Shown here: positions 26,547-35,916 of the stretch, piece after piece | Position numbering within the stretch: the first letter of the stretch is position 1 | Layout: the number at the start of each line of letters is the position of its first letter | DNA from: JADJRG01 sp964474905 | Lineage (GTDB): Bacteria > Myxococcota_A > Polyangia > Nannocystales > Nannocystaceae | Reading direction: 5' to 3' | Assembly (NCBI GenBank): GCA_964474905.1 | Contig: CAYYUP010000012.1 | Location: forward strand, 46,337-110,336 | Length of the DNA stretch: 64,000 bases | Notes under the pieces: model-generated | Database searches by the model: none | What the model saw: only the letters and a program-made list of their open reading frames with translations | What the model was told of the DNA's origin: nothing | Program-made: the position numbers and the translations under genes

Positions 26547-28457
26547 ATGGGCGCCACCGAGATCAAGTTCGCAGGTCGCGTCCCAGGATTCGTGGGCGAA
26601 GACGTCAAACTTGGGAAACGTACGGTGGTGAACACGGTTCACTTGAGAGCCCTGGGTATCGGCCGGAGGGCAGGTCTTACTGTCGAGCGCTGGGTACCCG
26701 CGCTCGCCTCGCTCCGCGGCTACGATCGCTCCGCGCTCTGTGCCGACCTAGGCTCAGGGCTCACGGTCGCTGCAGTCGCAGTGCCACAGGCGATGGCGTA
26801 CGCGATGGTGATCGGTTTGCCGCCGCATTACGGACTCTATACGGCGACCGTGATGACGGCGGTCGGGGCCCTCTTTGATCCCTCGAAGTTGCTGATCAAC
26901 GGGCCGACCAACGCGATCTCGATCGCCGTTCTCTCGGCGTTGTTGATCGTCCCCGAGGCGGAGCGTGTAAGCGCAGCGATCCTCCTGGCGCTGATGGTCG
27001 GCGTAATTCAAACCGGCATCACACTCCTCCGTCTCGGCGATCTCACCCGCTTTATCTCCCACGCGGTAATCGTCGGTTTTACGGTGGGCGCTGCGGCGCT
27101 GCTGATCATCGAGCAGATCCCACAGATGTTCGGTCTCGAGGGGGCGGCCGGGGAGCATGTGCTGGTCCGCTCGTATCGGACTCTGGCGGGCGTGCACACG
27201 GGCAACCCGTGGGAGATGCTTCTGGGGCTCGGTACGGTGGCGTTGATCCTTTCGATTCGGCGGAGCAACCGCTGGATTCGCGGTCGCGGAGGGCCGAGGT
27301 TGCCGGAGTTGTTGCCGGCGCTGGTGGGCGCTGGCATTGCCGTGTCGCTCTTTGATCTCGAGGCCGCGGGAGTGCGGGTCATCGGTTCGATCCCCGCCGG
27401 TTTGCCGAGTTTCGCGGTGCCCGAGGTGCTATGGCCTCGGGTCCGAAATCTCGCCGGAGACGCGATGGCGATCGCCCTTCTGGGTCTGCTCGAGGCCATC
27501 GCGATGGCCAAGGCGATCGCTAGTAAGACCGGCGAGTCGATCGACATGAACCAGCAATGCCTGAGCGAGGGCCTGGCCAACCTCGCGGGGTCGTTTTTTC
27601 AGTGCTTCCCGGGTTCGGGTTCGCTGACCCGATCGATGGTCAACCGGGAGGCGGGTGCCCGCAGCCAGTGGTCAGGAGTGATCGCTGCGGCAGCAGTCGC
27701 GCTCACCGTCGTGCTTTTTGCACCCTACGCAGCCCTGATCCCGCGGGCCTCGTTGGCGGCGATTCTGGTGGTGATCGCGCTGCGAATGATCGATCGCGAG
27801 GAGCTGCGATACTACCTGCGCACGACCCGGGGCGACGCTGGAGTGGTCGCGGTAACGGCGATATCAGCGGTCGTGATTTCGATCGAGTTTTGCATTCTGA
27901 TCGGTATCTTTTTGTCGTTTGTTCTCTACGTGCCCCGGGCTGCGAGGGTGCAGCTGACCGAGTTGGTCTTAGGGGGCGATCGCACCATCCGTCCGCGGGC
28001 TGAGGGAGACACCGTATGCACCAAGCTGCTCCTCTACAATCTCGAGGGCGAGCTTTTTTTCGGTGCTGCGCCCGAGCTAGAAAGCGCGCTGCGGGGCATC
28101 GAGTCGCGCGTCGATCAGAGCGGCGTGCGGGCGCTGATCCTTCGCTGTCGCGAGGTGCGAAACCCGGATGCCAGCTGCATTCGGCTGCTCGATGATTTTG
28201 TCGCCCGGGTCGCCGCTCGTGGTGTGCATTTGTTGCTCTGTGGCGTGCGATTGGATCTCTACCAGGCGCTCGATCGGAGTGGTTCGGCGGCGCGCCTGGG
28301 CCCCGAGTCGTTGCTTCGCGAGCGCCCCAAGGCCTGGACAGGCATTCACGATGCGGTCGCGAGGGCGCAGGCGCGGCTGGTCGCTGACCTCTGCGAAAAA
28401 TGTCCCTTGAGACAGAACTCGAGAGAGGCGCGGGAGAGCTGGTACTACATGATTTGA
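26547..28457 (+). CDS. SulP-family anion transporter with STAS domain
   Basis: A 636-residue protein. The SulP membrane domain is clear: ADLGSGLTVAAVAVPQAMAY, IGLPPHYGLYTATV, LINGPTNAISIAVLS, then about a dozen hydrophobic segments to residue ~470. A cytoplasmic STAS domain follows (LLLYNLEGELFFGAAPELES, ALILRCREVRNPDASCIRLL). Family members carry sulfate, bicarbonate or organic anions; the substrate is not evident. The C-terminal Cys-containing tail is short. The first ~45 residues are not typical and a later start is possible. Confidence 0.9.
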   Translation: MGATEIKFAGRVPGFVGEDVKLGKRTVVNTVHLRALGIGRRAGLTVERWVPALASLRGYDRSALCADLGSGLTVAAVAVPQAMAYAMVIGLPPHYGLYTATVMTAVGALFDPSKLLINGPTNAISIAVLSALLIVPEAERVSAAILLALMVGVIQTGITLLRLGDLTRFISHAVIVGFTVGAAALLIIEQIPQMFGLEGAAGEHVLVRSYRTLAGVHTGNPWEMLLGLGTVALILSIRRSNRWIRGRGGPRLPELLPALVGAGIAVSLFDLEAAGVRVIGSIPAGLPSFAVPEVLWPRVRNLAGDAMAIALLGLLEAIAMAKAIASKTGESIDMNQQCLSEGLANLAGSFFQCFPGSGSLTRSMVNREAGARSQWSGVIAAAAVALTVVLFAPYAALIPRASLAAILVVIALRMIDREELRYYLRTTRGDAGVVAVTAISAVVISIEFCILIGIFLSFVLYVPRAARVQLTELVLGGDRTIRPRAEGDTVCTKLLLYNLEGELFFGAAPELESALRGIESRVDQSGVRALILRCREVRNPDASCIRLLDDFVARVAARGVHLLLCGVRLDLYQALDRSGSAARLGPESLLRERPKAWTGIHDAVARAQARLVADLCEKCPLRQNSREARESWYYMI

Positions 28458-28526
28458 GGCTGCAATCGGGCGGGGATCCTCGCCGACGAAGTTTCGGTTC
28501 CGGTGGAGATCGAGTAGAGTCTGACG

Positions 28527-28955
28527 GTGCAGCGTTCGGGTTTTGCGTGGCGGATGTTGGCCCCTCTCACGGTCTCGATCGGCCTGGCGGTTGCTGGCGG
28601 CTGCCTGACGAACCTGAACCAGGCGAAGTACTTCGACAAGCTCGAGGAGGCCGCGCCCGAGCTCGCATCGCGGGTGCATGCTCATCGGCGGGCGATCGAG
28701 GCGAACCTGCGCCAGGCGATCGAGGTTGCGAGTCAGGACATGAGTGATGCCGAAGTCGAGTCGATCGGCCTCTGGGGAGAGCGTTGGCAGCCCCCTGTGC
28801 GGGTTACCGACGGGCACGAACTCTATATGAAGGGCCGGATATTCTATGTTGATAGGCCGGCTTCCCCTTATTACATCGCCTTTCGCGTCGGCGAAGACGG
28901 GGCGACAGAGGTTGTAGAGGCCCGCGTCTACGGGCACTACGGGGAGTCGCGATGA
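28527..28955 (+). CDS. Small putative lipoprotein, unknown function
   Basis: A 142-residue protein from GTG 28527, with a signal sequence ending in VAGGC (lipobox-like, about residue 26). The mature part is charged and helical, then HELYMKGRIFYVDRPASPYY. No family recognised. Its stop overlaps the ATG of the next gene (ATGA), so the two are coupled. Confidence 0.7.
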   Translation: MQRSGFAWRMLAPLTVSIGLAVAGGCLTNLNQAKYFDKLEEAAPELASRVHAHRRAIEANLRQAIEVASQDMSDAEVESIGLWGERWQPPVRVTDGHELYMKGRIFYVDRPASPYYIAFRVGEDGATEVVEARVYGHYGESR

Positions 28956-29578
28956 TCGGTGCGCTCCTGCGGACGATGGGCGTGTGGTCGGGTCTGTGCC
29001 TTTGGCTGGTGCTCAGCTACGGCATTCGCCTCTATGTCGGCGGTAGCCATTATCTCGAGAAGCTGCTCGGTGCCGACGCGGCAGCGCTTGCCCGCGAGCG
29101 TGTGCTCGCACGATCACAGGGTTTCGACCTGCTCGCTCTGGACAATGTGGCGGATCTTCGGTTGTTGATGGTCGCCGCGGTGGTTGCTCTTTCGGGGGCC
29201 TTTGTGCTGCTGATCCTCTGGCCCATCGAAGGGCTCATGCGCCTGACCGAACGCCGATCCGCGATGGCCGGGCGGCTATTGGTGTGGCCGCGTATCGTCG
29301 CCAACCTGGGCTCCGCGGTGTTGACCACCGCAGCGATCCTCCTCAGCATTCATCCGCTGCTCAGCTTGCGGGTGGTGCCAGAGGGCCCGCGCATGCTCCT
29401 CAATTTTGCCTGCGAAGCGGCCGGCTACATGTGGGTGAACGTCTTGGCCTACGCCGGCGCACTCGGGGCTGCTGGAGTTTTTTGCGGATTGCAGCTATTG
29501 GCGCGGCAGCGAGCGTTGGGGGCGCTTTCGGGCGAGTCTGTGCCAGAAGCATCAGCGCAGCCCGAGTCGGCATCCTAG
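28952..29578 (+). CDS. Multi-pass membrane protein, unknown function
   Basis: A 208-residue protein with about four hydrophobic segments (near residues 8-28, 70-92, 108-130, 150-175) and a charged segment after the first. Coupled to the lipoprotein upstream, suggesting one envelope unit. No family recognised. Confidence 0.7.
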   Translation: MIGALLRTMGVWSGLCLWLVLSYGIRLYVGGSHYLEKLLGADAAALARERVLARSQGFDLLALDNVADLRLLMVAAVVALSGAFVLLILWPIEGLMRLTERRSAMAGRLLVWPRIVANLGSAVLTTAAILLSIHPLLSLRVVPEGPRMLLNFACEAAGYMWVNVLAYAGALGAAGVFCGLQLLARQRALGALSGESVPEASAQPESAS

Positions 29579-29699
29579 GAGGTTGTGCGGACGATCGTGG
29601 AGTGCCGAGCCGGTGCGAGAATGCGCGACGTGGCTCGCGATCGGTCGCCGAGCGAGCGCGTGCTCGACAAGGGTTGGCCGATCGCGGTACCGGCATGGT

Positions 29700-30326
29700 G
29701 TGGCCGGATCTGGCTCCCGTAGGTTTATCGCTGTCGCCGGCAACATCGGCGTCGGCAAGTCGACGTTGGTCCGCTTTCTCGCCCGTGATTACAACCTCAC
29801 GCCGCGCTACGAACCCAACGAGGGCAACCCTTACCTCAAGGATTTTTACGGCGACATGCGGCGCTGGTCGTTCCACTCGCAGGTCTATTTTCTCGCGAAA
29901 AAATTCCGGATCCACCAAGAGCTGAGCGAGACCGAGGAGCGGGTGATCCAAGACCGGACGATCTACGAGGACGCAGAGATCTTTGCCGAGAATCTCTTTC
30001 GACGGCGGCAGATGTCGAAGCGGGATTACCAGACCTACCGCGACCTCTATGAGGCGATCGTCCGCCAGCTGCGGCCGCCGGATTTGATGATCTATCTGAC
30101 CTGCTCGATGCGCACTGTGCGGAAGCGGATCAAGATGCGCGGACGTCCCGAGGAGCAAGCGATCCCGGTTGGTTACCTCCGGCGTTTGCAGCAGCTCTAC
30201 GACGCGTGGTTTGAGCGCTACGACCGAAGTGAAACAGTTGTAATTGAAACTGATAAGCTAGATTACATCCAAGACTTAGTGCATCGAATTGACCTCCGTA
30301 AGCGGGTCGAGAAGGTACTTCGCTAG
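29700..30326 (+). CDS. Deoxynucleoside kinase
   Basis: About 208 residues from GTG 29700, chosen because family members place the P-loop within the first ~15 residues; the frame stays open to 29583. Landmarks: FIAVAGNIGVGKSTLVRFL P-loop, FYGDMRRWSFHSQVYFL (substrate-pocket region), VIQDRTIYEDAEIF (DRxxxED motif), LTCSMRTVRKRIKMRGRPEE (lid). This is the dNK/dGK/dAK family that phosphorylates deoxynucleosides in salvage. The last ~20 codons are more AT-rich than the rest. Confidence 0.88.
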   Translation: MAGSGSRRFIAVAGNIGVGKSTLVRFLARDYNLTPRYEPNEGNPYLKDFYGDMRRWSFHSQVYFLAKKFRIHQELSETEERVIQDRTIYEDAEIFAENLFRRRQMSKRDYQTYRDLYEAIVRQLRPPDLMIYLTCSMRTVRKRIKMRGRPEEQAIPVGYLRRLQQLYDAWFERYDRSETVVIETDKLDYIQDLVHRIDLRKRVEKVLR

Positions 30327-30401
30327 ATCGAGCGGGCAAAGGTGGGGGTTGTGGAACCCAAGAGCCACACGAGAGCTGCGCCTGCCTAACGCTTAAAAAA
30401 G

Positions 30402-30419
30402 TGTCCATTCAGGTGGACA
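30402..30419. promoter_or_regulatory. Inverted repeat TGTCCA-N6-TGGACA upstream of the kinase-ATPase gene
   Basis: A perfect six-base inverted repeat 34 bases upstream of ATG 30453, just after an A-rich run. The same half-sites with a two-base spacer occur at 38221-38236. Possible operator. Confidence 0.3.
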
Positions 30420-30452
30420 GAGGTGGTGTCGCTTGGGCGATCATGAGAGCGC

Positions 30453-33400
30453 ATGTCCGCGCCTCATCAGATCAGCGTTCGCTTTGTCGGGGATCGCGTG
30501 CGTCTGACGCTCGGAGGAGATACGCGCGAGATCTCGTTGGCCGATCACGGGCGATGGATCATCGACGGCGTTTGCTTCGAGAACGTGCATTTGGCGGCCG
30601 CGAAGGTGGTGAGAGATGACGGCGAGCCGGACCCCTTGCCGCTGGTATTTGGCGAGTATTTTCTCCTCGCGCCGCTCGGCAAGGGCAGTTTTGGTGAGGT
30701 CTTTGCGGCGTGGGATCCGGTGTGTCGCGAGCGCATCGCAGTAAAGGTCCTGCACCGGCTCGACGCGTGGTCGCTGCAGGACTTTAAAAATGAGTTTCGC
30801 CGCCTCGTGATCTTTACGGAGGAGGGACTATGCGCTCCAGAGGAGCTGGTTTGTGCCGGTTCACGGTCGGCGTTGGTGATGCGCCTGATCGCCGGTCGAG
30901 AGATCAGCGAGGTACTTCGAGAGGCGGCGGGGGAGCGGGGGGCGATTGCCGACTCTAGCCGGCTTCGCGATCTCATCATCTCCTTCGTGACCGCCCTTGC
31001 GCACTTGCACAGTGGTGGTCTTATGCACATGGACCTAAAGCCAGGTAACGTGTTGGTCAACGCTGACGATCGCGTCCGGCTCCTCGACTTTGGTCTCTCG
31101 CGTCTGCGCCGAGAGGCGAGTGCGGGCGCCAACATTTCGGGGTCGCCGCTCTACATGGCGCCCGAGCAATTGCTGCGCAGACCGCCGACTCCGGCGGTCG
31201 ATCTCTACGCCCTCGGCACCCTCCTCTTCATGGCCTTGACGGGGGTCCACCCCTTTGAAAACGCGATGCCGGACCGCGTCTTTGCCCGGCTCTCTGAGTC
31301 TGCGCCACCGCTGTCAAAGCTGCGGCCGGGCATCCCAAAGATCTGGTCGCAGATCGTCGATGGGCTCCTCGAACACTCGCCCGAGCGCCGGCTCGATCTG
31401 TCCGCGTTGCACCGCCTCTTGGGCATTTCGCCGCCGCCGGTTGTGGCAGCGCGGACCATCGTCGGTCGTTCGCGAGAGCTCGGGGTCCTGCGCGATTGCT
31501 GGCGTCAGGTCTGCGACGCGGTGCCCTCGCTTATGCTCATCACCGGCGAGCCTGGGGTTGGCAAGAGCGAGCTTCTGCGCTCATTTTGTGATGAGCTGGT
31601 TGGCGACGGTGCAGCGGTTGTCTGGGGCTCGTGCTACGAGAGCGAGTCGCTCCCCTACAAGACCGTCGATGTTCTTGTCGAGGGCCTGGTAGAGCTTCTC
31701 GACGGCGATCCGGAGCGTCGCCTTGCGGCCCGCTCTCTTCCTGGGCTCGGACGTCTCGCCCAGGTCGCGCCGGCGCTCGCCTCGGTCGGCGGCATGCGAG
31801 GGGAGGAAGTCGACGATGTTGGGCTCGGCAGCCGCGGTGAGGGCCTCGCTGCTTTGGTCTCGTTGGTCGCTGAGCGTACCCCGTTGGTTTTGGTGATCGA
31901 CGACGCCCAATGGGGTGATGCGGACTCTGCGGATCTCCTGGCACCGCTGCTGACGAGTCCGAACCTGCGCCGGGTGATGATCGTCTTTAGCCAGCGCACG
32001 CGGGTCTGGGAGACGTCGCCCTTCGGTCGCGCGCTCGAGTCGCAGATCGCAAAGGGCTTGCCCTGTGCTTTGACCCGCCTGGAGCTCGAGGCCTTGGCCT
32101 CAACAGAGGCGAAGTCTTGGCTGCGTTCTCGCTTGCCCCCGGAGATCGGCGAGGAGCAGGTCGTGGAGGCTCTTCGTTTGGCAAAGGGCAGGCCCGATCT
32201 GCTCGGGGCGTATGCACGTCTCTTGATCGAGGGGCGCGGTCTTCCTGGTGAGCACAAGCTGCTCGAGCGCTGGCTCGCGGATCTGGAGGGCGATGTCCGT
32301 CGCTTTGTCGATACGGTCGCGATCGCCGGTGCGCCGATCGAACTCTCGGCAGTGATTCGCGCATCCGGACAGGCCGCGCCTTCGCGGCGAGTGCTCCGCT
32401 TTCTCCGCTCTCGGCGTGTGCTCATGTTTGATCACCGCGGCGGTTGTCGACGGGTTTCGATCGCCCACGGCGGCATGCAAGAGACCTTGCTCGAACGGGT
32501 CGAGCCGGAATCCCGGCGCGTTTGCTACTCCGCACTCGCTGATGTGCTGCTGGCCACCGGGGCCCGGGAGCCGGGCCGCATCGCTCATTATCTCCATCGG
32601 GCGGGGAGGTTTGCGCGGGCGCAGGAGCTCGGTCTGCGGGGCGCTGATGAGGCTGATAGGGCCGGCGCATTCTCCCAAGTGGCCGATCTTCTCAGGCTGG
32701 TCTTATATACAGGTTGCAGTGAGCCGGGAGAGCGCGCTCGTGTCGAGGGGCGGCGGGCCGAGGCGCTCGCTGCAGCGGGGCGGGGCTTGGAGGCCGGCGA
32801 GATCTATCTAAAGCTCGCCGGTGATACGGCTTCGCTGGTGGAGTCGAGAGAACTGCGGCGTCGCGCGGTCGAGGCGTGGTTGACCGTCGGCGAGGTCGAG
32901 CGCGGCCTGCGGTTGCTCGGGCCATTGCTCAAAGAACTCCGCTTGCCGAAGCTAAGACGCGGGCGGCGGGGTCTTCCGGGGATGGTCCTGCGGCTGATCC
33001 GGCTGCTCACCGGCGCTCGCCGTCTGGTGTTCAGCAACGTCGAGGATCCGCGGGCGGCGGAGCGTGCGGACACCTGTTGGGTCGGTATCAAGGGGCTCAT
33101 CTTCGTCGACGCCGGACTCGCGATGCCGCTGATGATCGACGGTCTTGTGCATGCGGCGGCGAGTGGTTCACGGGTCCGTTTTGGGCGGGCGATGGGGCTT
33201 GTCGCGGCGACCTTGGGGGACATACCGGGCCTGCGTAAGTGCACCGCGAGCTGGCTCGATACGATTCAAGGATGGTCCTCGCAGGAGCCCTACTTGGCGG
33301 CGACGCTGCCGCTGTGGCAGAGCATTCGCGCCCAGGCTCAGGGGGATTTGATCTGCGCTCGGCAGCACGGTCTCTTGGCGCTCGAGCGCCTACGAGCGAT

Positions 33401-34181
33401 CAAGGATGCGAGCTGGGAGCGGGTGCAGGCGGCGAGCTGCGCCGCGCGGGCGCTTCGAAATCAAGGGGAGCTTGTCGCCTGTGCAGAGCTTTCGCGGGCG
33501 CAGCTGCGCAGTGCTGAGCGCCGAGGTGATCGCTACGGGCAGGTGCTCTTTCGCCTGGTGCCGATACAGCCGGTGATCGCTCGGGGGGGTCTCGATGAGG
33601 CTCGTACAGCACTCGGCTGGATCTCCGAGCGTTGGCTGCGGGGCAGTTACACCGTGCAGAGTTTTTACGTGATGGTCGAGCACGGCTACGCGGATCTCTA
33701 CGAGGGAAATCCGCAGGCAGCCGCGTCGCGTTGGTTGGCGGGCCGCTGGGCCTATCGTCGGAGCGGCGCTCATTTGGTGTCGTTCTCGCGGATCGAGCGG
33801 CGCATTCTCGAGGGCAGGATTGGCCTCGCGCTTGGGGCTCGCCACGGAGGTTTGATGGCGGTCGAAAAAATCGTCGCGAAGTTACGCGGCGAAGGAACGC
33901 CGGAGGCCCTCGGCAATTCTGAGCTGATGGACGCAGCTCTCGCGGCGAGTGCCGGCGAGCGGGGCAGGGCAGAGGCTGCGTTGCACCGGGCGATCGATGC
34001 CTTTGACTTGGCTGGCATCCTGATGGTGAGAGAGGCCGCTTGCCTGCGCTTGGCCGAGCTTGGCGGCGATGTCGAGGGGGCCCGAGATGCGCTCGCTCAG
34101 ATGCGCAGGTTAGGCGCAGGCGAGCCTGAGCGCTGGGCTCAGGTCGTCGCTCCAGGCTTCGCTGCGTGTAGATCAGGGTGA
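30453..34181 (+). CDS. Ser/Thr kinase fused to AAA ATPase and TPR-like region (PknK-like)
   Basis: A 1242-residue cytoplasmic protein. An N-terminal ~65-residue segment precedes the kinase domain (LGKGSFGEVFAAW, IAVKVL, HMDLKPGNVLV near residue 191, LLDFGLSR near 212, YMAPEQ). The HRD motif is HMD, losing the Arg. From about residue 340 an AAA/NACHT-like ATPase follows: TIVGRSRELGVL, GEPGVGKSELLRSF (Walker A) and LVLVIDDAQWGD (Walker B). The remaining ~550 residues are helical, TPR-like. Such kinases (PknK, some myxobacterial regulators) act as signalling hubs. Its 3' end overlaps the convergent gene by nine bases. Confidence 0.92.
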   Translation: MSAPHQISVRFVGDRVRLTLGGDTREISLADHGRWIIDGVCFENVHLAAAKVVRDDGEPDPLPLVFGEYFLLAPLGKGSFGEVFAAWDPVCRERIAVKVLHRLDAWSLQDFKNEFRRLVIFTEEGLCAPEELVCAGSRSALVMRLIAGREISEVLREAAGERGAIADSSRLRDLIISFVTALAHLHSGGLMHMDLKPGNVLVNADDRVRLLDFGLSRLRREASAGANISGSPLYMAPEQLLRRPPTPAVDLYALGTLLFMALTGVHPFENAMPDRVFARLSESAPPLSKLRPGIPKIWSQIVDGLLEHSPERRLDLSALHRLLGISPPPVVAARTIVGRSRELGVLRDCWRQVCDAVPSLMLITGEPGVGKSELLRSFCDELVGDGAAVVWGSCYESESLPYKTVDVLVEGLVELLDGDPERRLAARSLPGLGRLAQVAPALASVGGMRGEEVDDVGLGSRGEGLAALVSLVAERTPLVLVIDDAQWGDADSADLLAPLLTSPNLRRVMIVFSQRTRVWETSPFGRALESQIAKGLPCALTRLELEALASTEAKSWLRSRLPPEIGEEQVVEALRLAKGRPDLLGAYARLLIEGRGLPGEHKLLERWLADLEGDVRRFVDTVAIAGAPIELSAVIRASGQAAPSRRVLRFLRSRRVLMFDHRGGCRRVSIAHGGMQETLLERVEPESRRVCYSALADVLLATGAREPGRIAHYLHRAGRFARAQELGLRGADEADRAGAFSQVADLLRLVLYTGCSEPGERARVEGRRAEALAAAGRGLEAGEIYLKLAGDTASLVESRELRRRAVEAWLTVGEVERGLRLLGPLLKELRLPKLRRGRRGLPGMVLRLIRLLTGARRLVFSNVEDPRAAERADTCWVGIKGLIFVDAGLAMPLMIDGLVHAAASGSRVRFGRAMGLVAATLGDIPGLRKCTASWLDTIQGWSSQEPYLAATLPLWQSIRAQAQGDLICARQHGLLALERLRAIKDASWERVQAASCAARALRNQGELVACAELSRAQLRSAERRGDRYGQVLFRLVPIQPVIARGGLDEARTALGWISERWLRGSYTVQSFYVMVEHGYADLYEGNPQAAASRWLAGRWAYRRSGAHLVSFSRIERRILEGRIGLALGARHGGLMAVEKIVAKLRGEGTPEALGNSELMDAALAASAGERGRAEAALHRAIDAFDLAGILMVREAACLRLAELGGDVEGARDALAQMRRLGAGEPERWAQVVAPGFAACRSG

Positions 34182-35267
34182 TGCAAACTCGGTGAGCATT
34201 GCCGGCTTCGGTGCTCTGCGCTGGGCTCGACGTCGCCGTAGATGTAAACCTAGGTAGGCCTTGACCTCGACCGCCGTGTCCGGGCGCAGCACGCATTTAA
34301 GATGCACGCTGCGCACGGTTCTTGGATCGCTGCCGGCGAGCCCAGGGCTTTGGGTCCAGGCCTCGATGGCCTTGACGCGGTGCACATCGCTGAGGCCGAT
34401 GTCGACGAGGTGCTGGAGAAGGCGCTTGCGCTCGCGCCGGTCGACAGCTCGGAGCTCGCTCTGTCGAGGTTCGATACCGAGGTAGGCGTTGGGTCGATCG
34501 CCATCGAGTTCGACCTGGAGAAATGCCTCCTCCCACGGAGCGACGATTCGCGGCAGCCATCGTCGCACCCGCTCCCGGTTCCCAGGCCAGCCGATCGAGT
34601 GCAGCCAAGGCAGCACCTGTTGCTGCGGCACCGCGGCGAAGAGGCGATCTTTGGTGATGCCTCGCGGTCGAAGGCTAGCGGCGGCGAGAGCCCGGGCACC
34701 CCGAGGAAGGGCGCGGATCAGTCGCGAGAAAGCGGCGATCGTCGCCGGCGAATGGGGCTCGCCAAAGGTCGCCTCGTAGCCGGCGCGGATCATCTGCACG
34801 AGTTCCTCTGGGGGGCATGGCGTTGCCGATGTGCGGCCCCAAAACCGTCGATCGATACAGGGCATTTGCAGGGGGGGGCGGTCATAGGGAGCGTCCCACT
34901 CGAGCCAGAGAACGGGCGTATTCTCGAGGCAGGTCTGCTGGCGATGTGTCGCGGGTCTTGCCCAGGCGGAGAGCAGAGGGCGGGCGCCCTCCAGCAGCGG
35001 TGACTGTGTACATTTGAGGGCCAGAGCGAGTGCCTCGCGGCTACCCGGACTGTCGATGATGCTGCCCATCAGGTCGACGCGCCGGTCTGCACCGGTGAGC
35101 CGGCCCTCGAGGACCAGCCAGTGGAAAATTGGGGGGAGTGTCGAGGCCGCAACTCGGGCGGCCTCGACACTTTCGGGAGGTAGTAGCGCGGCCGGCCAAA
35201 GTGGCTCGTGCCTCTTGATCTCTCGTGCTAGTGAGAACGGCATCAACTCATAGTCTGTGGCTGGCAT
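34173..35267 (-). CDS. Unrecognised protein with repeated strand-turn-strand units
   Basis: A 364-residue protein with a good AGAGGAG ribosome-binding site before ATG 35267. I recognise no family with confidence. Four segments share a beta-hairpin look: LVLEGRLTGADRRVDLMGS, LWLEWDAPYDRPPLQMP, LQVELDGDRPNAYLGIEP, VHLKCVLRPDTAVEVKAYLG. The repeats and the KAYLG ending recall the ABBA-fold prenyltransferases, but this is weak. It is 26 bases downstream of the 131-residue gene and probably co-transcribed with it. No signal peptide or membrane segment. Confidence 0.7.
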   Translation of the reverse strand: MPATDYELMPFSLAREIKRHEPLWPAALLPPESVEAARVAASTLPPIFHWLVLEGRLTGADRRVDLMGSIIDSPGSREALALALKCTQSPLLEGARPLLSAWARPATHRQQTCLENTPVLWLEWDAPYDRPPLQMPCIDRRFWGRTSATPCPPEELVQMIRAGYEATFGEPHSPATIAAFSRLIRALPRGARALAAASLRPRGITKDRLFAAVPQQQVLPWLHSIGWPGNRERVRRWLPRIVAPWEEAFLQVELDGDRPNAYLGIEPRQSELRAVDRRERKRLLQHLVDIGLSDVHRVKAIEAWTQSPGLAGSDPRTVRSVHLKCVLRPDTAVEVKAYLGLHLRRRRAQRRAPKPAMLTEFASP

Positions 35268-35293
35268 TGTGCTACTCCTCTCGTTATTCGTCG

Positions 35294-35689
35294 TTATCGG
35301 ATCCGCAGGAGCCCGTCGTTTGTGCCGGGCATGGCGATGGCCTCTTGATGGAGCGAGCTGCTGCTCTCACCATCTTTCGGCCAGTGAACGACGACCTGAT
35401 AGTCGCCGGCCTGCGGGGTGTCGAAGACGATATGGTAGTTGCGGCTTCGGTCATCACCATCACCGCCAGCGACGCGTGTGATCACGCCGCGCTCGGCGAT
35501 GGCCCCGTCTTCGCGGGTGTCGGCGCCCTCGTCTCGGCGGTAGAGAACCGCCTCGATGACATCGTCGGGGGGCAACATGTCCTGCTGCACGGCATCGATG
35601 TCGACATCCATGGCGACGACGCGACCGACGGTCAGCGAGTTGCGGAGCACGGTGGTGAGGATTTCAGCTGATTCTTGACTCCAGGTCAT
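35294..35689 (-). CDS. Small acidic protein of unknown function
   Basis: A 131-residue protein with AAGGA before ATG 35689. It starts MTWSQESAEILTTVLRNSLT and holds a NYHIVFDTPQAGDYQVVVHW segment that looks like beta strands. No signal peptide, no Cys, acidic overall. No family recognised. It forms a two-gene cassette with 34173-35267. Confidence 0.65.
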   Translation of the reverse strand: MTWSQESAEILTTVLRNSLTVGRVVAMDVDIDAVQQDMLPPDDVIEAVLYRRDEGADTREDGAIAERGVITRVAGGDGDDRSRNYHIVFDTPQAGDYQVVVHWPKDGESSSSLHQEAIAMPGTNDGLLRIR

Positions 35690-35748
35690 TGTCTTTTCCT
35701 TGTTTTATTCTGCTCTGCCAAATATCGGCGTTGAGCGATTGTTGGTTG

Positions 35749-35848
35749 NNNNNNNNNNNNNNNNNNNNNNNNNNNNNNNNNNNNNNNNNNNNNNNNNNNN
35801 NNNNNNNNNNNNNNNNNNNNNNNNNNNNNNNNNNNNNNNNNNNNNNNN
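35749..35848. other. Assembly gap (100 N) in an AT-rich intergenic region
   Basis: Flanks are rich in T/G repeats (TTGTTGG before, TTGTTGATTAGTTAATG after), unlike the GC-rich surroundings. A promoter or repeat may be hidden. Confidence 0.99.
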
Positions 35849-35916
35849 TTGTTGATTAGTTAATGATTAGATAGATTGAGGTTGTGTGTGCTTTGCGCTG
35901 GATGCTGGGAGCGACC

